From Desulfovibrio legallii (lineage in GTDB: Bacteria; Desulfobacterota; Desulfovibrionia; Desulfovibrionales; Desulfovibrionaceae), in NCBI RefSeq assembly GCF_900102485.1, contig NZ_FNBX01000005.1:93835-157834 (forward strand): DNA of 64,000 nucleotides, read 5' to 3'. The notes under the pieces were generated by a model that saw nothing but the letters and a program-made list of their open reading frames with translations, searched no databases and was not told the DNA's origin. The translations under genes and the position numbers were made by a program. Below are positions 1 to 8,167 of this stretch, piece after piece. How positions within the stretch are numbered: position 1 is the stretch's first letter; each line of letters opens with the position of its first letter.

Positions 1-817
1 AGCGCTCTACCCGGTAGCCCAGAAAGCGCGTGCGGTCCTCGGCGTCGCGGATGGCCACGCAGACCCGCCCCAGGCGCGAGGCCGTCACGGCCCGGCACAG
101 GCAGTAGGCCGCCATCAGGGCCAACGCCGAACAGGCGAAGAGCGCCGTGCGCATGCCGTCGGTCTGGATGTCAAAGCCCAGCAGGGACTTGAAGTCCGTA
201 AGGCCGTTGTTGCCGCCGAAGCCCATCTCGTTGCGGAAAAAGGCCAGCATGAGGGCGTAGGTCATGGCCTGGCTCATGATGGAGAAATAGACCCCGGAAA
301 CGCGCGAACCAAAGGCCAGCCTGCCGAAAACATAGGCCAGCAGGCCGGGCAGCGCAATGACCAGAAGCGCCGCCACAAGAAAATATTCGCTGCCGGTCCA
401 GAACCAGGGCAGATCCTTCCAGTTGAGAAAGACCATAAAGTCCGGCAGATCCGGGTTGCCGTACACGCCGCGCGCCCCGATCTGGCGCATGAGATACATG
501 CCGAAAGCGTAGCCGCCCAGGGCGAAAAAGGCCCCGTGCCCCAGGCTGAGCACGCCCATGTAGCCCCAGATGAGATCCACGGAAAGGGCCAGCAGGGCGT
601 AGGTCAGGTACTTGCCCAGCAGGGTGACCATATAGCCCGGCACATGCAGGGCGCTGCCCTGGGGCAGCAGGCTGCCGCCGCAGACCGCCAGGGCAAAAAG
701 CGCGGTGAGCAGCAGGAACGTGCGGGTAGAGCGGTTGAACAGGCCTTCGCGGGGCAGGGGATCCTGCGGGGCCGCGGGGGCGACGGTGACGCTCAGAGAA
801 GAAGCAAGCGCGCCCAT
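1..817 (-). CDS. urtC: Urea ABC transporter permease UrtC (partial, C-terminus outside window)
   Basis: Inner-membrane permease subunit of the UrtABCDE high-affinity urea importer. Only the first 272 codons are inside the window and the reading frame stays open to base 1. The translation starts MGALASSLSV, has a short hydrophilic N-terminus, and then several hydrophobic segments typical of LivM/UrtC permeases, including SLGHGAFFALGGYAFG and GFGGNNGLTDF. Its ATG lies one base after the urtB stop codon, so the two are translationally coupled. urtDE are expected just beyond the edge. The family assignment rests on the permease signature and on the order urtA-urtB-urtC. Confidence 0.93.
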   Translation of the reverse strand, partial: MGALASSLSVTVAPAAPQDPLPREGLFNRSTRTFLLLTALFALAVCGGSLLPQGSALHVPGYMVTLLGKYLTYALLALSVDLIWGYMGVLSLGHGAFFALGGYAFGMYLMRQIGARGVYGNPDLPDFMVFLNWKDLPWFWTGSEYFLVAALLVIALPGLLAYVFGRLAFGSRVSGVYFSIMSQAMTYALMLAFFRNEMGFGGNNGLTDFKSLLGFDIQTDGMRTALFACSALALMAAYCLCRAVTASRLGRVCVAIRDAEDRTRFLGYRVER

Positions 818-818
818 A

Positions 819-2489
819 TCAGGCCTCCACCGCCCGGCCCTTCTGCGGGAAGAGCCCGCGCGGCCGCTTCTGGATGAACAGGATAAGACAGACCAGGATG
901 ATAATTTTGGAGAGCATGGCCCCGCTCGCAGGTTCCAGGAATTTGTTGGCCACGCCCAGGGCCAGGCCCCCCGTCAGCGTGCCCCAGAGGTTGCCCACCC
1001 CGCCGAAGACCACCACCATGAAGGAATCGATGATGTAGCCCTGCCCCAGATTGGGGCCCACATTGGAAACCTGGCTCAGGGCCACGCCAGCCATGCCGGC
1101 CACGCCGGAACCCAGGCCGAAGGTCAGGGCATCCACCCGCGCGGCGCGCACGCCCATGCAGCGGGCGATGGGCCGGTTCTGCGAAACAGCGCGCACTTCC
1201 AGCCCCAGCCGGGTGCGGTGCATAGCCGCGTGGATGCAGGCAAAAACGCCCAGGCAGAAGAACATGATATAGACCCGGTTGCAGGTCAGGGCAAAGTGCG
1301 GGGTAAGCTGCCACACGCCGCTCATGAAGTCCGGAGTCTGCACCGCCCGGTTGAGGGGCGAAAACACGCTGCGCACGGCCTGCTGCAACACCAGGCTCAC
1401 GCCGAAGGTGGCCAGCAGGGTTTCCAGGGGGCGCCCGTAGAGGAAGCGGATGACCGTGCGCTCCAGCAGCACGCCCATGCCCCCGCTGACCAGCAGGGCC
1501 GCGGGCACGGCCAGCAGCAGGGCCAGGCCGGGGCTGCCCGGCAGGAGCTGCTGCATGCCCCAGGCCGTGTAGGCCCCCAGCATGATGAACTCGCCGTGGG
1601 CCATATTGATGACGCCCATGACGCCAAAGGTGATGGCCAGGCCAATGGCCGCCAGCACCAGAATGGAGCCCAGGCTCAGGCCGAAGAAGAGCATTTCAAA
1701 AAATCCGCCCCACTGGGCGGCCACGCGCTGGCCGTAGAGGGCCTCCTGCGCCGCCTTGGCCACGGCCGGGTCCGCATGTTCCGCCAGGCTGCCGAGCGCG
1801 TTGATCGCCGTGGGCGCGCCGCTGGCATCCAGGGCCGCCACGGCCCGGAGCAGATCGGCGGGTGCGGCGGCTTGATCCGCCGCCGTCAGCAGGGCCAGGG
1901 CGGCCTCCAGGCTGGCGCGGGTGGGCGCGTCTTTTTCTGCGGCCAGCAGGGCCTGCAGGGCCGGGGCCTTGAGGGGCGGGACGGCGTTTTCCATCAGCGC
2001 GGCCGCGGCCGCGCGGCGGCGCTGCACGTCGGGCGAGGTGAGGGACCGGGCGTTGAGCAGATCCGTCATGCGCTGGCGCTGGCGGTTGCTGGTGCCCACG
2101 CGGCGCAGGCCCTCAGCGGGGCGGGGGGCGGCTTCCGGCGCGAGCAGGGGCCGGGCGGCCTCGCCCTCGGCCACAAAAAGCTCGCCGCTTTCCGGCGCCG
2201 CCAGCAGGCGGCCGTGGAGCAGGGCGCGCAGCAGGCGGTCCTGCAGGTCCAGGGGCAGCGCGCCCAGCAGATCCAGCGCCTTGTCGCGGTCCATGACCTT
2301 GGGGCTCGTCAGAGCGCGGACCAGGTCCGGCGGCAGGGCGGCGGCAGCGGGGGAGAGGTGCGGCGCCGGAGCCGCGACGGGAGTCGACGCCGCGGCTCCG
2401 GCCTCCGCGTCCGCCGCCAGGGCGGACGGCGGCATGGCCAGGGGCAGACCGCACAGGGTGAGAAAAAGGAAGAACAGCACCGCGCGCAT
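819..2489 (-). CDS. urtB: Urea ABC transporter permease UrtB with N-terminal extracytoplasmic domain
   Basis: Second permease of the urea importer. The C-terminal half (from about residue 260) is a LivH/UrtB-type membrane domain with the signature ITFGVMGVINMAHGEF. The N-terminal portion begins with a signal-peptide-like segment (MRAVLFFLFLTLCG) and continues as an Ala/Leu-rich helical-repeat region that should lie outside the cytoplasm; such extended forms occur in many bacterial UrtB proteins. Two ATGs lie six bases apart. The second (2489) is chosen because AAGGA sits seven bases upstream of it, but only one base from the first (2495). It sits between urtA and urtC in one operon. Confidence 0.93.
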   Translation of the reverse strand: MRAVLFFLFLTLCGLPLAMPPSALAADAEAGAAASTPVAAPAPHLSPAAAALPPDLVRALTSPKVMDRDKALDLLGALPLDLQDRLLRALLHGRLLAAPESGELFVAEGEAARPLLAPEAAPRPAEGLRRVGTSNRQRQRMTDLLNARSLTSPDVQRRRAAAAALMENAVPPLKAPALQALLAAEKDAPTRASLEAALALLTAADQAAAPADLLRAVAALDASGAPTAINALGSLAEHADPAVAKAAQEALYGQRVAAQWGGFFEMLFFGLSLGSILVLAAIGLAITFGVMGVINMAHGEFIMLGAYTAWGMQQLLPGSPGLALLLAVPAALLVSGGMGVLLERTVIRFLYGRPLETLLATFGVSLVLQQAVRSVFSPLNRAVQTPDFMSGVWQLTPHFALTCNRVYIMFFCLGVFACIHAAMHRTRLGLEVRAVSQNRPIARCMGVRAARVDALTFGLGSGVAGMAGVALSQVSNVGPNLGQGYIIDSFMVVVFGGVGNLWGTLTGGLALGVANKFLEPASGAMLSKIIILVCLILFIQKRPRGLFPQKGRAVEA

Positions 2490-2552
2490 AAACATATCCT
2501 TGTCCCGGGGGGGTCGTCCGGCACGGGGCCGGAGGGGACGCCGAAGGGGAAG

Positions 2553-2586
2553 CCGGGGGCCGACGCGGGTCGGGGTCGGCCCCCGG
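2553..2586 (-). terminator. Intercistronic hairpin between urtA and urtB
   Basis: A perfect 12-bp GC-rich stem (CCGGGGGCCGAC pairing with GTCGGCCCCCGG) with a 10-base loop lies in the 137-bp gap after the urtA stop codon. It has no T-tract, so it looks more like a processing or attenuation hairpin than a full terminator. Such structures commonly let the binding protein be made in excess over the permeases; that role is inferred here. Confidence 0.5.
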
Positions 2587-2626
2587 GTTGCGGGTTGGAG
2601 GCTCTATGAGCTTTGGGCCTGCGGCC

Positions 2627-3907
2627 TTACTTGGAAGCGCCGCCGCACTGTTTGGTCTTCACGTTGTAGTTGCCGCAGTTGATGGGGTCGGTCCAGTCCG
2701 CCTCCAGGTCTTTGGAACCGGGCAGGTAGTCGGACCAGGCGTCGCCGGGCACCACCTTGGGCGTTTCCCAGACCACCTGGAACTGGCCGTCGGCCTGGAT
2801 TTCGCCGATCAACACGGGCTTGGTGAGGTGGTGGTTGGGCAGCACCTTGGCCATGCCGCCGGTGAGGTTGGGGGTTTCCAGCCCCACGATGGCCTTAAGC
2901 ACCTTGTTCACGTCCGTGCTCTTGGCCTTCTCCACGGCTTTGACCCAGAGGTTGAAGCCGATGTAGTGGGCTTCCATGGGGTCGTTGGTCACGCGCTTGT
3001 TGTCTTTGATGTAGGCGTGCCACTTCTTGATAAATTCCTTGTTGGCGGGCGTGTCCACGCTCATGAAGTAGTTCCAGGCCGCCAGGTGGCCCACCAGGGG
3101 TTTGGTGTCGATGCCCGAAAGCTCCTCCTCGCCCACGGAGAAAGCCATGACCGGAATGTCCGCGGCGGAAACGCCCTGGTTGGCCAGCTCTTTATAGAAG
3201 GGCACGTTGGCGTCGCCGTTGAGGGTGGAGACCACGGCCGTCTTTTTGCCGGCGCTGCCGAACTTTTTGATCTCCGCCACGATGGACTGCCAGTCTGAAT
3301 GACCGAAGGGCGTGTAGTTGATGAGGATGTCTTCCTTCTTCACGCCCTTGGAGGTCAGGTAGGCTTCCAGAATCTTGTTGGCCGTGCGGGGGAAGACGTA
3401 GTCCGTGCCGGCCAGCACCCAGCGCTTCACGCCGAGGTCGTTCATCAGATAATCCACGGCGGGGATGGCCTGCTGGTTGGGCGCGGCGCCCGTGTAGATG
3501 ACGTTGCGCGAGGATTCCTCGCCCTCATACTGCACGGGGTAGAAGAGCAGACCGTTGAGCTCCTCAAACACGGGCAGCACGGACTTGCGCGAAACAGAGG
3601 TCCAGCAGCCGAAAACCACGGCCACTTTGTCCTTGCTCAGCAGCTCGCGGGCTTTTTCTGCAAACAGGGGCCAGTTGGAGGCGGGGTCCACCACCACGGG
3701 CTCCAGCTTTTTGCCCAGCAGGCCGCCTTTTTTGTTCTGCTCGTCGATGAGCATGAGCATGGCGTCCTTGAGCGTGGTTTCGCTGATGGCCATGGTGCCG
3801 GAAAGCGAGTGCAGAATGCCCACCTTGATGGTATCTGCGGCGCGCGCGCCGGCAGCGCTGCAGAGCGTCAGGGCAAGCGCCAGCATTGCCAACATTTTTT
3901 TAACCAT
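2627..3907 (-). CDS. urtA: Urea ABC transporter substrate-binding protein UrtA
   Basis: Periplasmic urea-binding protein that delivers urea to UrtBC. The 426-residue product has a Sec signal peptide (MVKKMLAMLALALTLCSAAGARA) followed by the mature start DTIKVGILHSLSGTMAISE, characteristic of the amide/urea branch of the Leu/Ile/Val-binding family. A strong AGGAGG lies six bases before the ATG. It is the first gene of the operon, 60-odd bases downstream of a sigma-54-type promoter, which points to nitrogen-limitation control. Length matches the family. Confidence 0.96.
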   Translation of the reverse strand: MVKKMLAMLALALTLCSAAGARAADTIKVGILHSLSGTMAISETTLKDAMLMLIDEQNKKGGLLGKKLEPVVVDPASNWPLFAEKARELLSKDKVAVVFGCWTSVSRKSVLPVFEELNGLLFYPVQYEGEESSRNVIYTGAAPNQQAIPAVDYLMNDLGVKRWVLAGTDYVFPRTANKILEAYLTSKGVKKEDILINYTPFGHSDWQSIVAEIKKFGSAGKKTAVVSTLNGDANVPFYKELANQGVSAADIPVMAFSVGEEELSGIDTKPLVGHLAAWNYFMSVDTPANKEFIKKWHAYIKDNKRVTNDPMEAHYIGFNLWVKAVEKAKSTDVNKVLKAIVGLETPNLTGGMAKVLPNHHLTKPVLIGEIQADGQFQVVWETPKVVPGDAWSDYLPGSKDLEADWTDPINCGNYNVKTKQCGGASK

Positions 3908-3980
3908 TGTTTTCCTCCTGGGAACACGGGGTGTACGCGCCCGGCCCCCATGGGTCGCGGTGCGCCGATGCGCTTTTTAA

Positions 3981-3996
3981 GCAAGCCGCATGCCAA
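3981..3996 (-). promoter_or_regulatory. Sigma-54 (-24/-12) promoter of the urt operon
   Basis: Read on the minus strand the bases are TTGGCATGCGGCTTGC. GG and GC are separated by exactly ten bases, matching the TGGCAY-N5-TTGC consensus of RpoN promoters. The predicted start is near 3969, giving an untranslated leader of about 60 bases before urtA. An AT-rich stretch with a perfect dyad lies upstream, where an enhancer-binding protein would bind. Confidence 0.75.
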
Positions 3997-4057
3997 GTCG
4001 GAAAATATCATATCCATCTGTTTTTAATATATAAAAATATTGCTCCAGATTTTTTTT

Positions 4058-4073
4058 AATACAAAATTGTATT
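4058..4073. promoter_or_regulatory. Dyad upstream of the urt sigma-54 promoter
   Basis: AATACAA and TTGTATT form perfect 7-bp arms around a two-base AA spacer. The site lies roughly 65-80 bases upstream of the -24 box within an AT-rich tract (about 3999-4080), a suitable position for an activator or for a DNA-bending protein. It does not match the classical NtrC half-sites, so the protein is unknown. Confidence 0.4.
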
Positions 4074-4192
4074 TCTACCCCCAAAGCAAAACAATTTTAT
4101 CTTGCGCGCCACAAACTGCGCGTCCCGCACCGTTGGCAACGGCACGGGACGCGACAGCACGGCTTGGCGAAAAAGGGCGGTGACGCGCCCGC

Positions 4193-4340
4193 TAGAGCAG
4201 ATTGACTTTGAGAATATGCATTCTCAAAGTTCAGGGCACGCCCGTTTCGGCGCTTAACAGCGCAAATAAATTGCGCTTACGCCTCCACAGCGGGCGTCTG
4301 CTCACGAGCCGCCAGGGCATTTCAAAGTTGAAATGCCCTA
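4193..4340. repeat. Intergenic TAG-ended repeat, copy 1 (forward)
   Basis: About 148 bp. It starts TAGAGCAGATT, runs into a hairpin CTTTGAGAATATGCATTCTCAAAG, has a core with GTTTCGGCGCTTAACAGCGC and TTGCGCTTACGCC, and ends with a second hairpin AGGGCATTTCAAAGTTGAAATGCCCTA broken here as AGGGCATTTC / GAAATGCCCT. The final CTA (4338-4340) is, on the minus strand, the TAG stop codon of cheV. Other copies lie at 7962, 17156, 18641, 19415, 23858, 30608 and 45561. Confidence 0.85.
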
Positions 4341-5291
4341 TTTGTGCAGCTTCTGGGCGATGAGCTCGCGGATGATGGTGCTGAGGCCGGGCAGATCGGG
4401 CTTGGAGACCTGCTTGTCCGCCCCCACCTTGACCCCCTTGGCGTAGAGGGCCTCAGTGATGAGGGACGAGAACAGAATAACCGGCAGGTTGTGCATGCCC
4501 GGGGCTTCCTTGATTTTGGCCGTAAGCATGTGCCCGTCCATTTCGGGCATTTCTATGTCCGAGACCACCAGGTGGACCAGGTCGGTAAGCTCCTTGCCCT
4601 GCGCCTGAGCCTCGGCCTGGGTTTTCTGCAGAAATTCCCAGGCCTCGCGGCCGCTGCCCACAGCCGTGACCTGAAAGCCGGATTTTTCCAGCGAGGAACG
4701 GATGATGTGCCGGAGGGAGCTGGAGTCGTCCGCCACCAGCAGATGGAACTGCCCGGCCCCTTCCACGGGGCTGCTGTCCAGCTCCACCTTGGACATGTCC
4801 AGGCTGCTGTCCAGATTGGCCAGGATCTTTTCCATATCCAGAATAAAGAGCACGCGGTCCTGGATGCGCAGCACGCCGGTGATGCTTTCGCGCGAGTAGT
4901 TCTGCACATAGCGGTTGGGCGGCTCAATGCGGTCCCAGGTCATGCGGTGGATGCTGGTGACGGAAGAGACCAGGAAGGCCGCCTGCACCCCGCTGAACTC
5001 CGTAACAATGACCTTGGCGTTTTCTCGCGTGGCCATTTCCTTGCCCAGCCAGGCGGCAAGGTCCAGCAGGGGCAGCACCTTGCCCCGCAGGTTAAAGGTG
5101 CCCAGCACGGAAGGATCGTGCTTGCTGGGCACGCTGGTGATGCTGGGCAGGCGGATAATCTCCAGCACCTTGGCCACATTGATGCCGTAGTGCCCGCTGT
5201 AGGCGCTGCCGTCGGGCTGCTTTTCGTCAATGAGGAATTCTATGATTTCCAGTTCGTTGTTGCTGACGTTGAGCAAGCTGTTCTGCGACAT
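4338..5291 (-). CDS. cheV: Chemotaxis coupling/response-regulator protein CheV
   Basis: Cytoplasmic adaptor that couples chemoreceptors to CheA and is itself phosphorylated. The 317-residue protein has an N-terminal CheW-like domain (about 15-165, with GTFNLRGKVLPLLDLAAWLG) and a C-terminal receiver domain (about 185-312) with LLVADDSSS and the phospho-acceptor in VVSDIEMPEMDG. This CheW-REC order defines CheV. No other chemotaxis gene is adjacent. Its TAG stop codon is supplied by the end of the intergenic repeat at 4193-4340, so the native C-terminus may once have been different. Confidence 0.93.
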   Translation of the reverse strand: MSQNSLLNVSNNELEIIEFLIDEKQPDGSAYSGHYGINVAKVLEIIRLPSITSVPSKHDPSVLGTFNLRGKVLPLLDLAAWLGKEMATRENAKVIVTEFSGVQAAFLVSSVTSIHRMTWDRIEPPNRYVQNYSRESITGVLRIQDRVLFILDMEKILANLDSSLDMSKVELDSSPVEGAGQFHLLVADDSSSLRHIIRSSLEKSGFQVTAVGSGREAWEFLQKTQAEAQAQGKELTDLVHLVVSDIEMPEMDGHMLTAKIKEAPGMHNLPVILFSSLITEALYAKGVKVGADKQVSKPDLPGLSTIIRELIAQKLHK

Positions 5292-5418
5292 GGCGTCCCA
5301 TCCTGTGTGCCGTGCTGGAGCATTGCGCGTGCGGCGCGCTGTGGCCGCGCGCAGCCGCTGCGGCCGGAACTTTGCGGGTTGCGCCGCCGCATGCCGGCTG
5401 CGCCGGGCGGCGGCCTGA

Positions 5419-5440
5419 AACCTTCCGCAAGGGGAAGGTT
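5419..5440 (-). terminator. Candidate terminator after nth
   Basis: AACCTTCC and GGAAGGTT form an 8-bp stem around a six-base loop; on the minus strand it is followed by TTTC. It lies 77 bases past the nth stop codon and before cheV. The short T-run makes this a moderate call. Confidence 0.4.
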
Positions 5441-5516
5441 CAGATGTTAGCTTGTAAAGCTCATCGGCAAGGCCGCGATTTTCTTAAGCCGCCCCAGGGG
5501 CTTTGCCCCAAAAAAA

Positions 5517-6203
5517 TCAGGCCCCGGCGCGGGCGCGCCCTGCCTTGCCGCCCGCGCGCGGGGGCTCCCGCCGGGGGCAGAAAGCTGCCAGGGGACACTG
5601 GCCGCACAGGGGCTTGCGCGCCGCGCAGACCTCCCGGCCGAACCAGACCATACGGTGGTTGAAATCCCCCCATTCCTCACGCGGCAGCAGGGCCATAAGG
5701 TCTCGCTCCACCTCCACGGGGTCTGTGGCGTCCGTAAGGCCCAGGCGATAGCAGATGCGCTTGACGTGCGTGTCCACGGCCAGGCCCTCGTTGATGCCGA
5801 AGGCCCCGAACAGCACCACGTTGGCCGTCTTGCGCGCCACGCCGGGCAAGGTCACCAGCTCGGCCAGGGTCTGCGGCACTGCGCCGCCGAAGTGGTCTCT
5901 GATCCGCCGCGCCGCGCCCAGCAGGTTTTTGGCCTTGCTGTGGTAAAAGCCCGTGGGCCGGATGACTTCTTCCAGCTCCTCAGGCGCGGCCTCGGCCAGA
6001 GCGGCGGGGTCCGGCCAGCGCCGGAAAAGCTCCGGGGTCACGGTATTGACCCGCGCGTCCGTACACTGGGCGGCCAGCACCGTGGCCGCCAGCAGTTCCC
6101 AGGCGTTGCGCGCGTCCAGGTGGGTGTGGGGCGCAGGGTAGCGCGCCTGCAGGGCCGCAAGCGTACGCGCCGCCCGCTCCCTGCGCTCATTTTTTGTACT
6201 CAT
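5517..6203 (-). CDS. nth: Endonuclease III (DNA glycosylase/AP lyase)
   Basis: Base-excision-repair enzyme removing oxidised pyrimidines and cutting the abasic site. The 228-residue product has the helix-hairpin-helix with catalytic lysine (LPGVARKTANVVL), the catalytic aspartate segment (LAVDTHVKRICYRLGL), and a C-terminal 4Fe-4S cluster motif with spacing C-x6-C-x2-C-x5-C (CAARKPLCGQCPLAAFC). Length is normal. The ribosome site is weak (GCAGG). It stands alone between cheV and the divergent cutA. Confidence 0.95.
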   Translation of the reverse strand: MSTKNERRERAARTLAALQARYPAPHTHLDARNAWELLAATVLAAQCTDARVNTVTPELFRRWPDPAALAEAAPEELEEVIRPTGFYHSKAKNLLGAARRIRDHFGGAVPQTLAELVTLPGVARKTANVVLFGAFGINEGLAVDTHVKRICYRLGLTDATDPVEVERDLMALLPREEWGDFNHRMVWFGREVCAARKPLCGQCPLAAFCPRREPPRAGGKAGRARAGA

Positions 6204-6416
6204 GCGCCTGCTATGCCACAGGCGCGCACGCCTCGCAAGGGGCGGGCCGGCCCTGGCGGGAGGCCTTCAGCCGCAACGGCCTTCCGATCCCCGCGCAAAG
6301 GGATGCGCCGCGCCGGCACAGGGAAGGGTGCGCTTTGCCGCGGACGGCTGCTTCCGACGGCCCGCAACCCCTTGGTTTTTCCGCGCGCGCCGTGTAAGAT
6401 GCCGCAGGAGGCGCGC

Positions 6417-6737
6417 GTGTCCTATCTTGTCTATGTGACCGTACCGCAAAAGGATGCGGCCCTGCGCCTGGCCCGTTTGCTGGTGGAGCGCCGCCTGGCC
6501 GCCGGGGCCAACGTGCTGCCCGGCGCGTTCTCCGTATACCGCTGGCAGGGCAAAGTGCGGGAGGCCGAAGAGTGCCTGCTGCTGGCCCAGGTAAGCCGTG
6601 CGGCTTTTGCGGACGTTATGGCCCTTGTGCGCCAGGAGCACCCCTACCAGCTGCCGTGCGTGGTGGCCCTGCCCCTGGAAGACGGGCTCAGACCTTTTTT
6701 GCGCTGGATAGACCGCAACAGCAGGCCGTTGGCATAA
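6417..6737 (+). CDS. cutA: Divalent-cation tolerance protein CutA
   Basis: Small trimeric ferredoxin-like protein of the CutA1 family, linked to metal tolerance though its exact role is unsettled. A GTG start at 6417 is preferred: GCAGGAGG lies six bases before it, whereas an in-frame ATG at 6399 lacks such a site. The resulting 106 residues begin MSYLVYVTVPQKD and contain the family blocks VERRLAAGANVLPG, YRWQGKVREAEE and HPYQLPCVVALPLEDG. The stop codon is 38 bases before the next kinase gene, so the two may be co-transcribed. Confidence 0.9.
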   Translation: MSYLVYVTVPQKDAALRLARLLVERRLAAGANVLPGAFSVYRWQGKVREAEECLLLAQVSRAAFADVMALVRQEHPYQLPCVVALPLEDGLRPFLRWIDRNSRPLA

Positions 6738-6775
6738 TGCCGCTTAACCTTTGTCCTTTTGTCAATGAGGCGCCC

Positions 6776-7726
6776 ATGTCCATCTACGTTTCCGGTTCGC
6801 TGGCTTTTGACCGCATTATGACCTTTCCCGGCAATTTTCAGGACCATATTCTCATGGACAAGCTGCACATGATCAATGTGAGCTTTATGGTGGACGCCAT
6901 GGACGAACGGCGGGGCGGCTGCGCGGGCAACATAGCCTATTCCCTGGCCCTGCTGGGCGAAAAGCCGGTCATTGTTTCCGCCGCCGGCCGGGACTTCGGC
7001 CCTTATGCCGCAGCGCTGCAGCAGCTGGGCCTCCCCCTGGAGGGCATCCGCCGGGAGGACGACATCTTCACGGCCCTCTGCTACATTACTACAGACCTCA
7101 ACAGCAACCAGATCACGGGCTTTTACCCTGGGGCCATGGCCCTGCCCGCCCGCTACGCCTTCCCCGATCTGGATCCGGACAAGGACATGGCCATCGTCTC
7201 CCCCGGCAATGTGGAGGACATGCGCCGCCTGCCCGGCTTTTTCCGGGAAAAAGGCGTGCCCTACATCTACGACCCGGGGCAGCAGCTGCCCGTGCTTTCG
7301 GGCGCGGACCTGCTGGCCGCCATTGAAGGCTCCTTTGCCTGCATCACCAACGACTATGAACTGAACATGATCTGCAAGGCCACGGGCAAGAGCGAGGACG
7401 AGCTGGTGGGGCGCACCCTCTGGCTGGTGACCACCCTGGGCGCGGACGGGGCCGTGGTGCGCGGCGCGGACGGCACGGAAACCCGCATTCCGGCCGTGCC
7501 CTGCGACGCCGTGCAGGACCCCACCGGCGCGGGCGACGCCCACCGCGCAGGCCTGCTCAAAGGGCTGACCCACGGCCTTTCCATGCCGGAGGCCGCCAGG
7601 CTCGGTTCCGTAAGCGCCAGCTTTGCGCTGGAAAAGCTGGGCACCCAGGAGCACAGCTACACGCCGGAGCAATTCCGCCAGCGCTATGAGGCGACGTTCG
7701 GGCCGCTGCCCCTTGCCAGCGCATAG
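6776..7726 (+). CDS. PfkB-family carbohydrate/nucleoside kinase
   Basis: Cytoplasmic kinase of the ribokinase superfamily, 316 residues. It shows the N-terminal GGCAGNIAYSLALLG block and the C-terminal signature DPTGAGDAHRAGLLKG with the catalytic aspartate of GAGD. The HRAG continuation resembles bacterial adenosine-kinase-like proteins more than sugar kinases, but the substrate cannot be settled from sequence. The ATG at 6776 has GAGG five bases upstream; an earlier in-frame ATG at 6737 overlaps the cutA stop codon and has no good ribosome site. Confidence 0.88.
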   Translation: MSIYVSGSLAFDRIMTFPGNFQDHILMDKLHMINVSFMVDAMDERRGGCAGNIAYSLALLGEKPVIVSAAGRDFGPYAAALQQLGLPLEGIRREDDIFTALCYITTDLNSNQITGFYPGAMALPARYAFPDLDPDKDMAIVSPGNVEDMRRLPGFFREKGVPYIYDPGQQLPVLSGADLLAAIEGSFACITNDYELNMICKATGKSEDELVGRTLWLVTTLGADGAVVRGADGTETRIPAVPCDAVQDPTGAGDAHRAGLLKGLTHGLSMPEAARLGSVSASFALEKLGTQEHSYTPEQFRQRYEATFGPLPLASA

Positions 7727-7961
7727 GGGGCCCTTGAGGAGCGCCGCTGCAATGGCCGGCAGAACGCGCCCCGCAGCGTTTGCCAGGGCTTTTGCGCGGT
7801 AAGCCTGCGGGGTGCCCGCCTTGCGCAGGCATCAGGGCGTTTCAGGGGGGATCAGGCCAGTGCAGGCTTCTGCGCTGCGGCGTCCCGGCTGCCGCCGCGC
7901 CCGCCGTGGCGGCGCGCTGCGGTCCGGGCGGCTGTGCCCGCCGAAGAGCCTGCGCAGGTTC
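7727..7961. other. Noncoding spacer, GC-rich
   Basis: No credible gene, RNA or promoter is visible between the kinase stop codon and the second copy of the intergenic repeat. Confidence 0.6.
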
Positions 7962-8109
7962 TAGATCAGATTAACTTTGAGAACAGGCATGCCCAAAGGT
8001 TGCGGGCCGCTCGTTTCGGCGCTTGCCAGCGCAAATACAGTGCGCTTACGCCGCCACGGCGGGCGGCTGCGCGCGCAGCCGCCAGGGCATTTCAAGGCTG
8101 AAATGCCTA
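7962..8109. repeat. Intergenic TAG-ended repeat, copy 2 (forward)
   Basis: Begins TAGATCAGATTAACTTTGAGAA, keeps the core CGTTTCGGCGCTTGCCAGCGC and GCGCTTACGCC, and ends GCATTTCAAGGCTGAAATGCCTA. The first hairpin is degraded (ACAGGCATGCCC) while the terminal hairpin is nearly intact. Same orientation as copy 1. Confidence 0.8.
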
Positions 8110-8167
8110 AGGGACTGCATTCTGAGCGGCGTTTGCCGCACGCAACGCGCATTGCCAGGAGGCCGCC

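Noticed and set aside
705..2609. Long open frame of 634 codons opposite urtB
   Set aside because: It is a codon-shadow of urtB in a GC-rich genome, full of Gly, Gln, His and Arg with no family match or ribosome site.
4193..4340. Repeat copies considered as insertion sequences
   Set aside because: At about 150 bp they have no room for a transposase; no transposase gene is seen in the window.
5480..5516. GGGGC-TTT-GCCCC hairpin next to an A-run after nth
   Set aside because: On the nth strand the T-run precedes the stem, the wrong order for a terminator.
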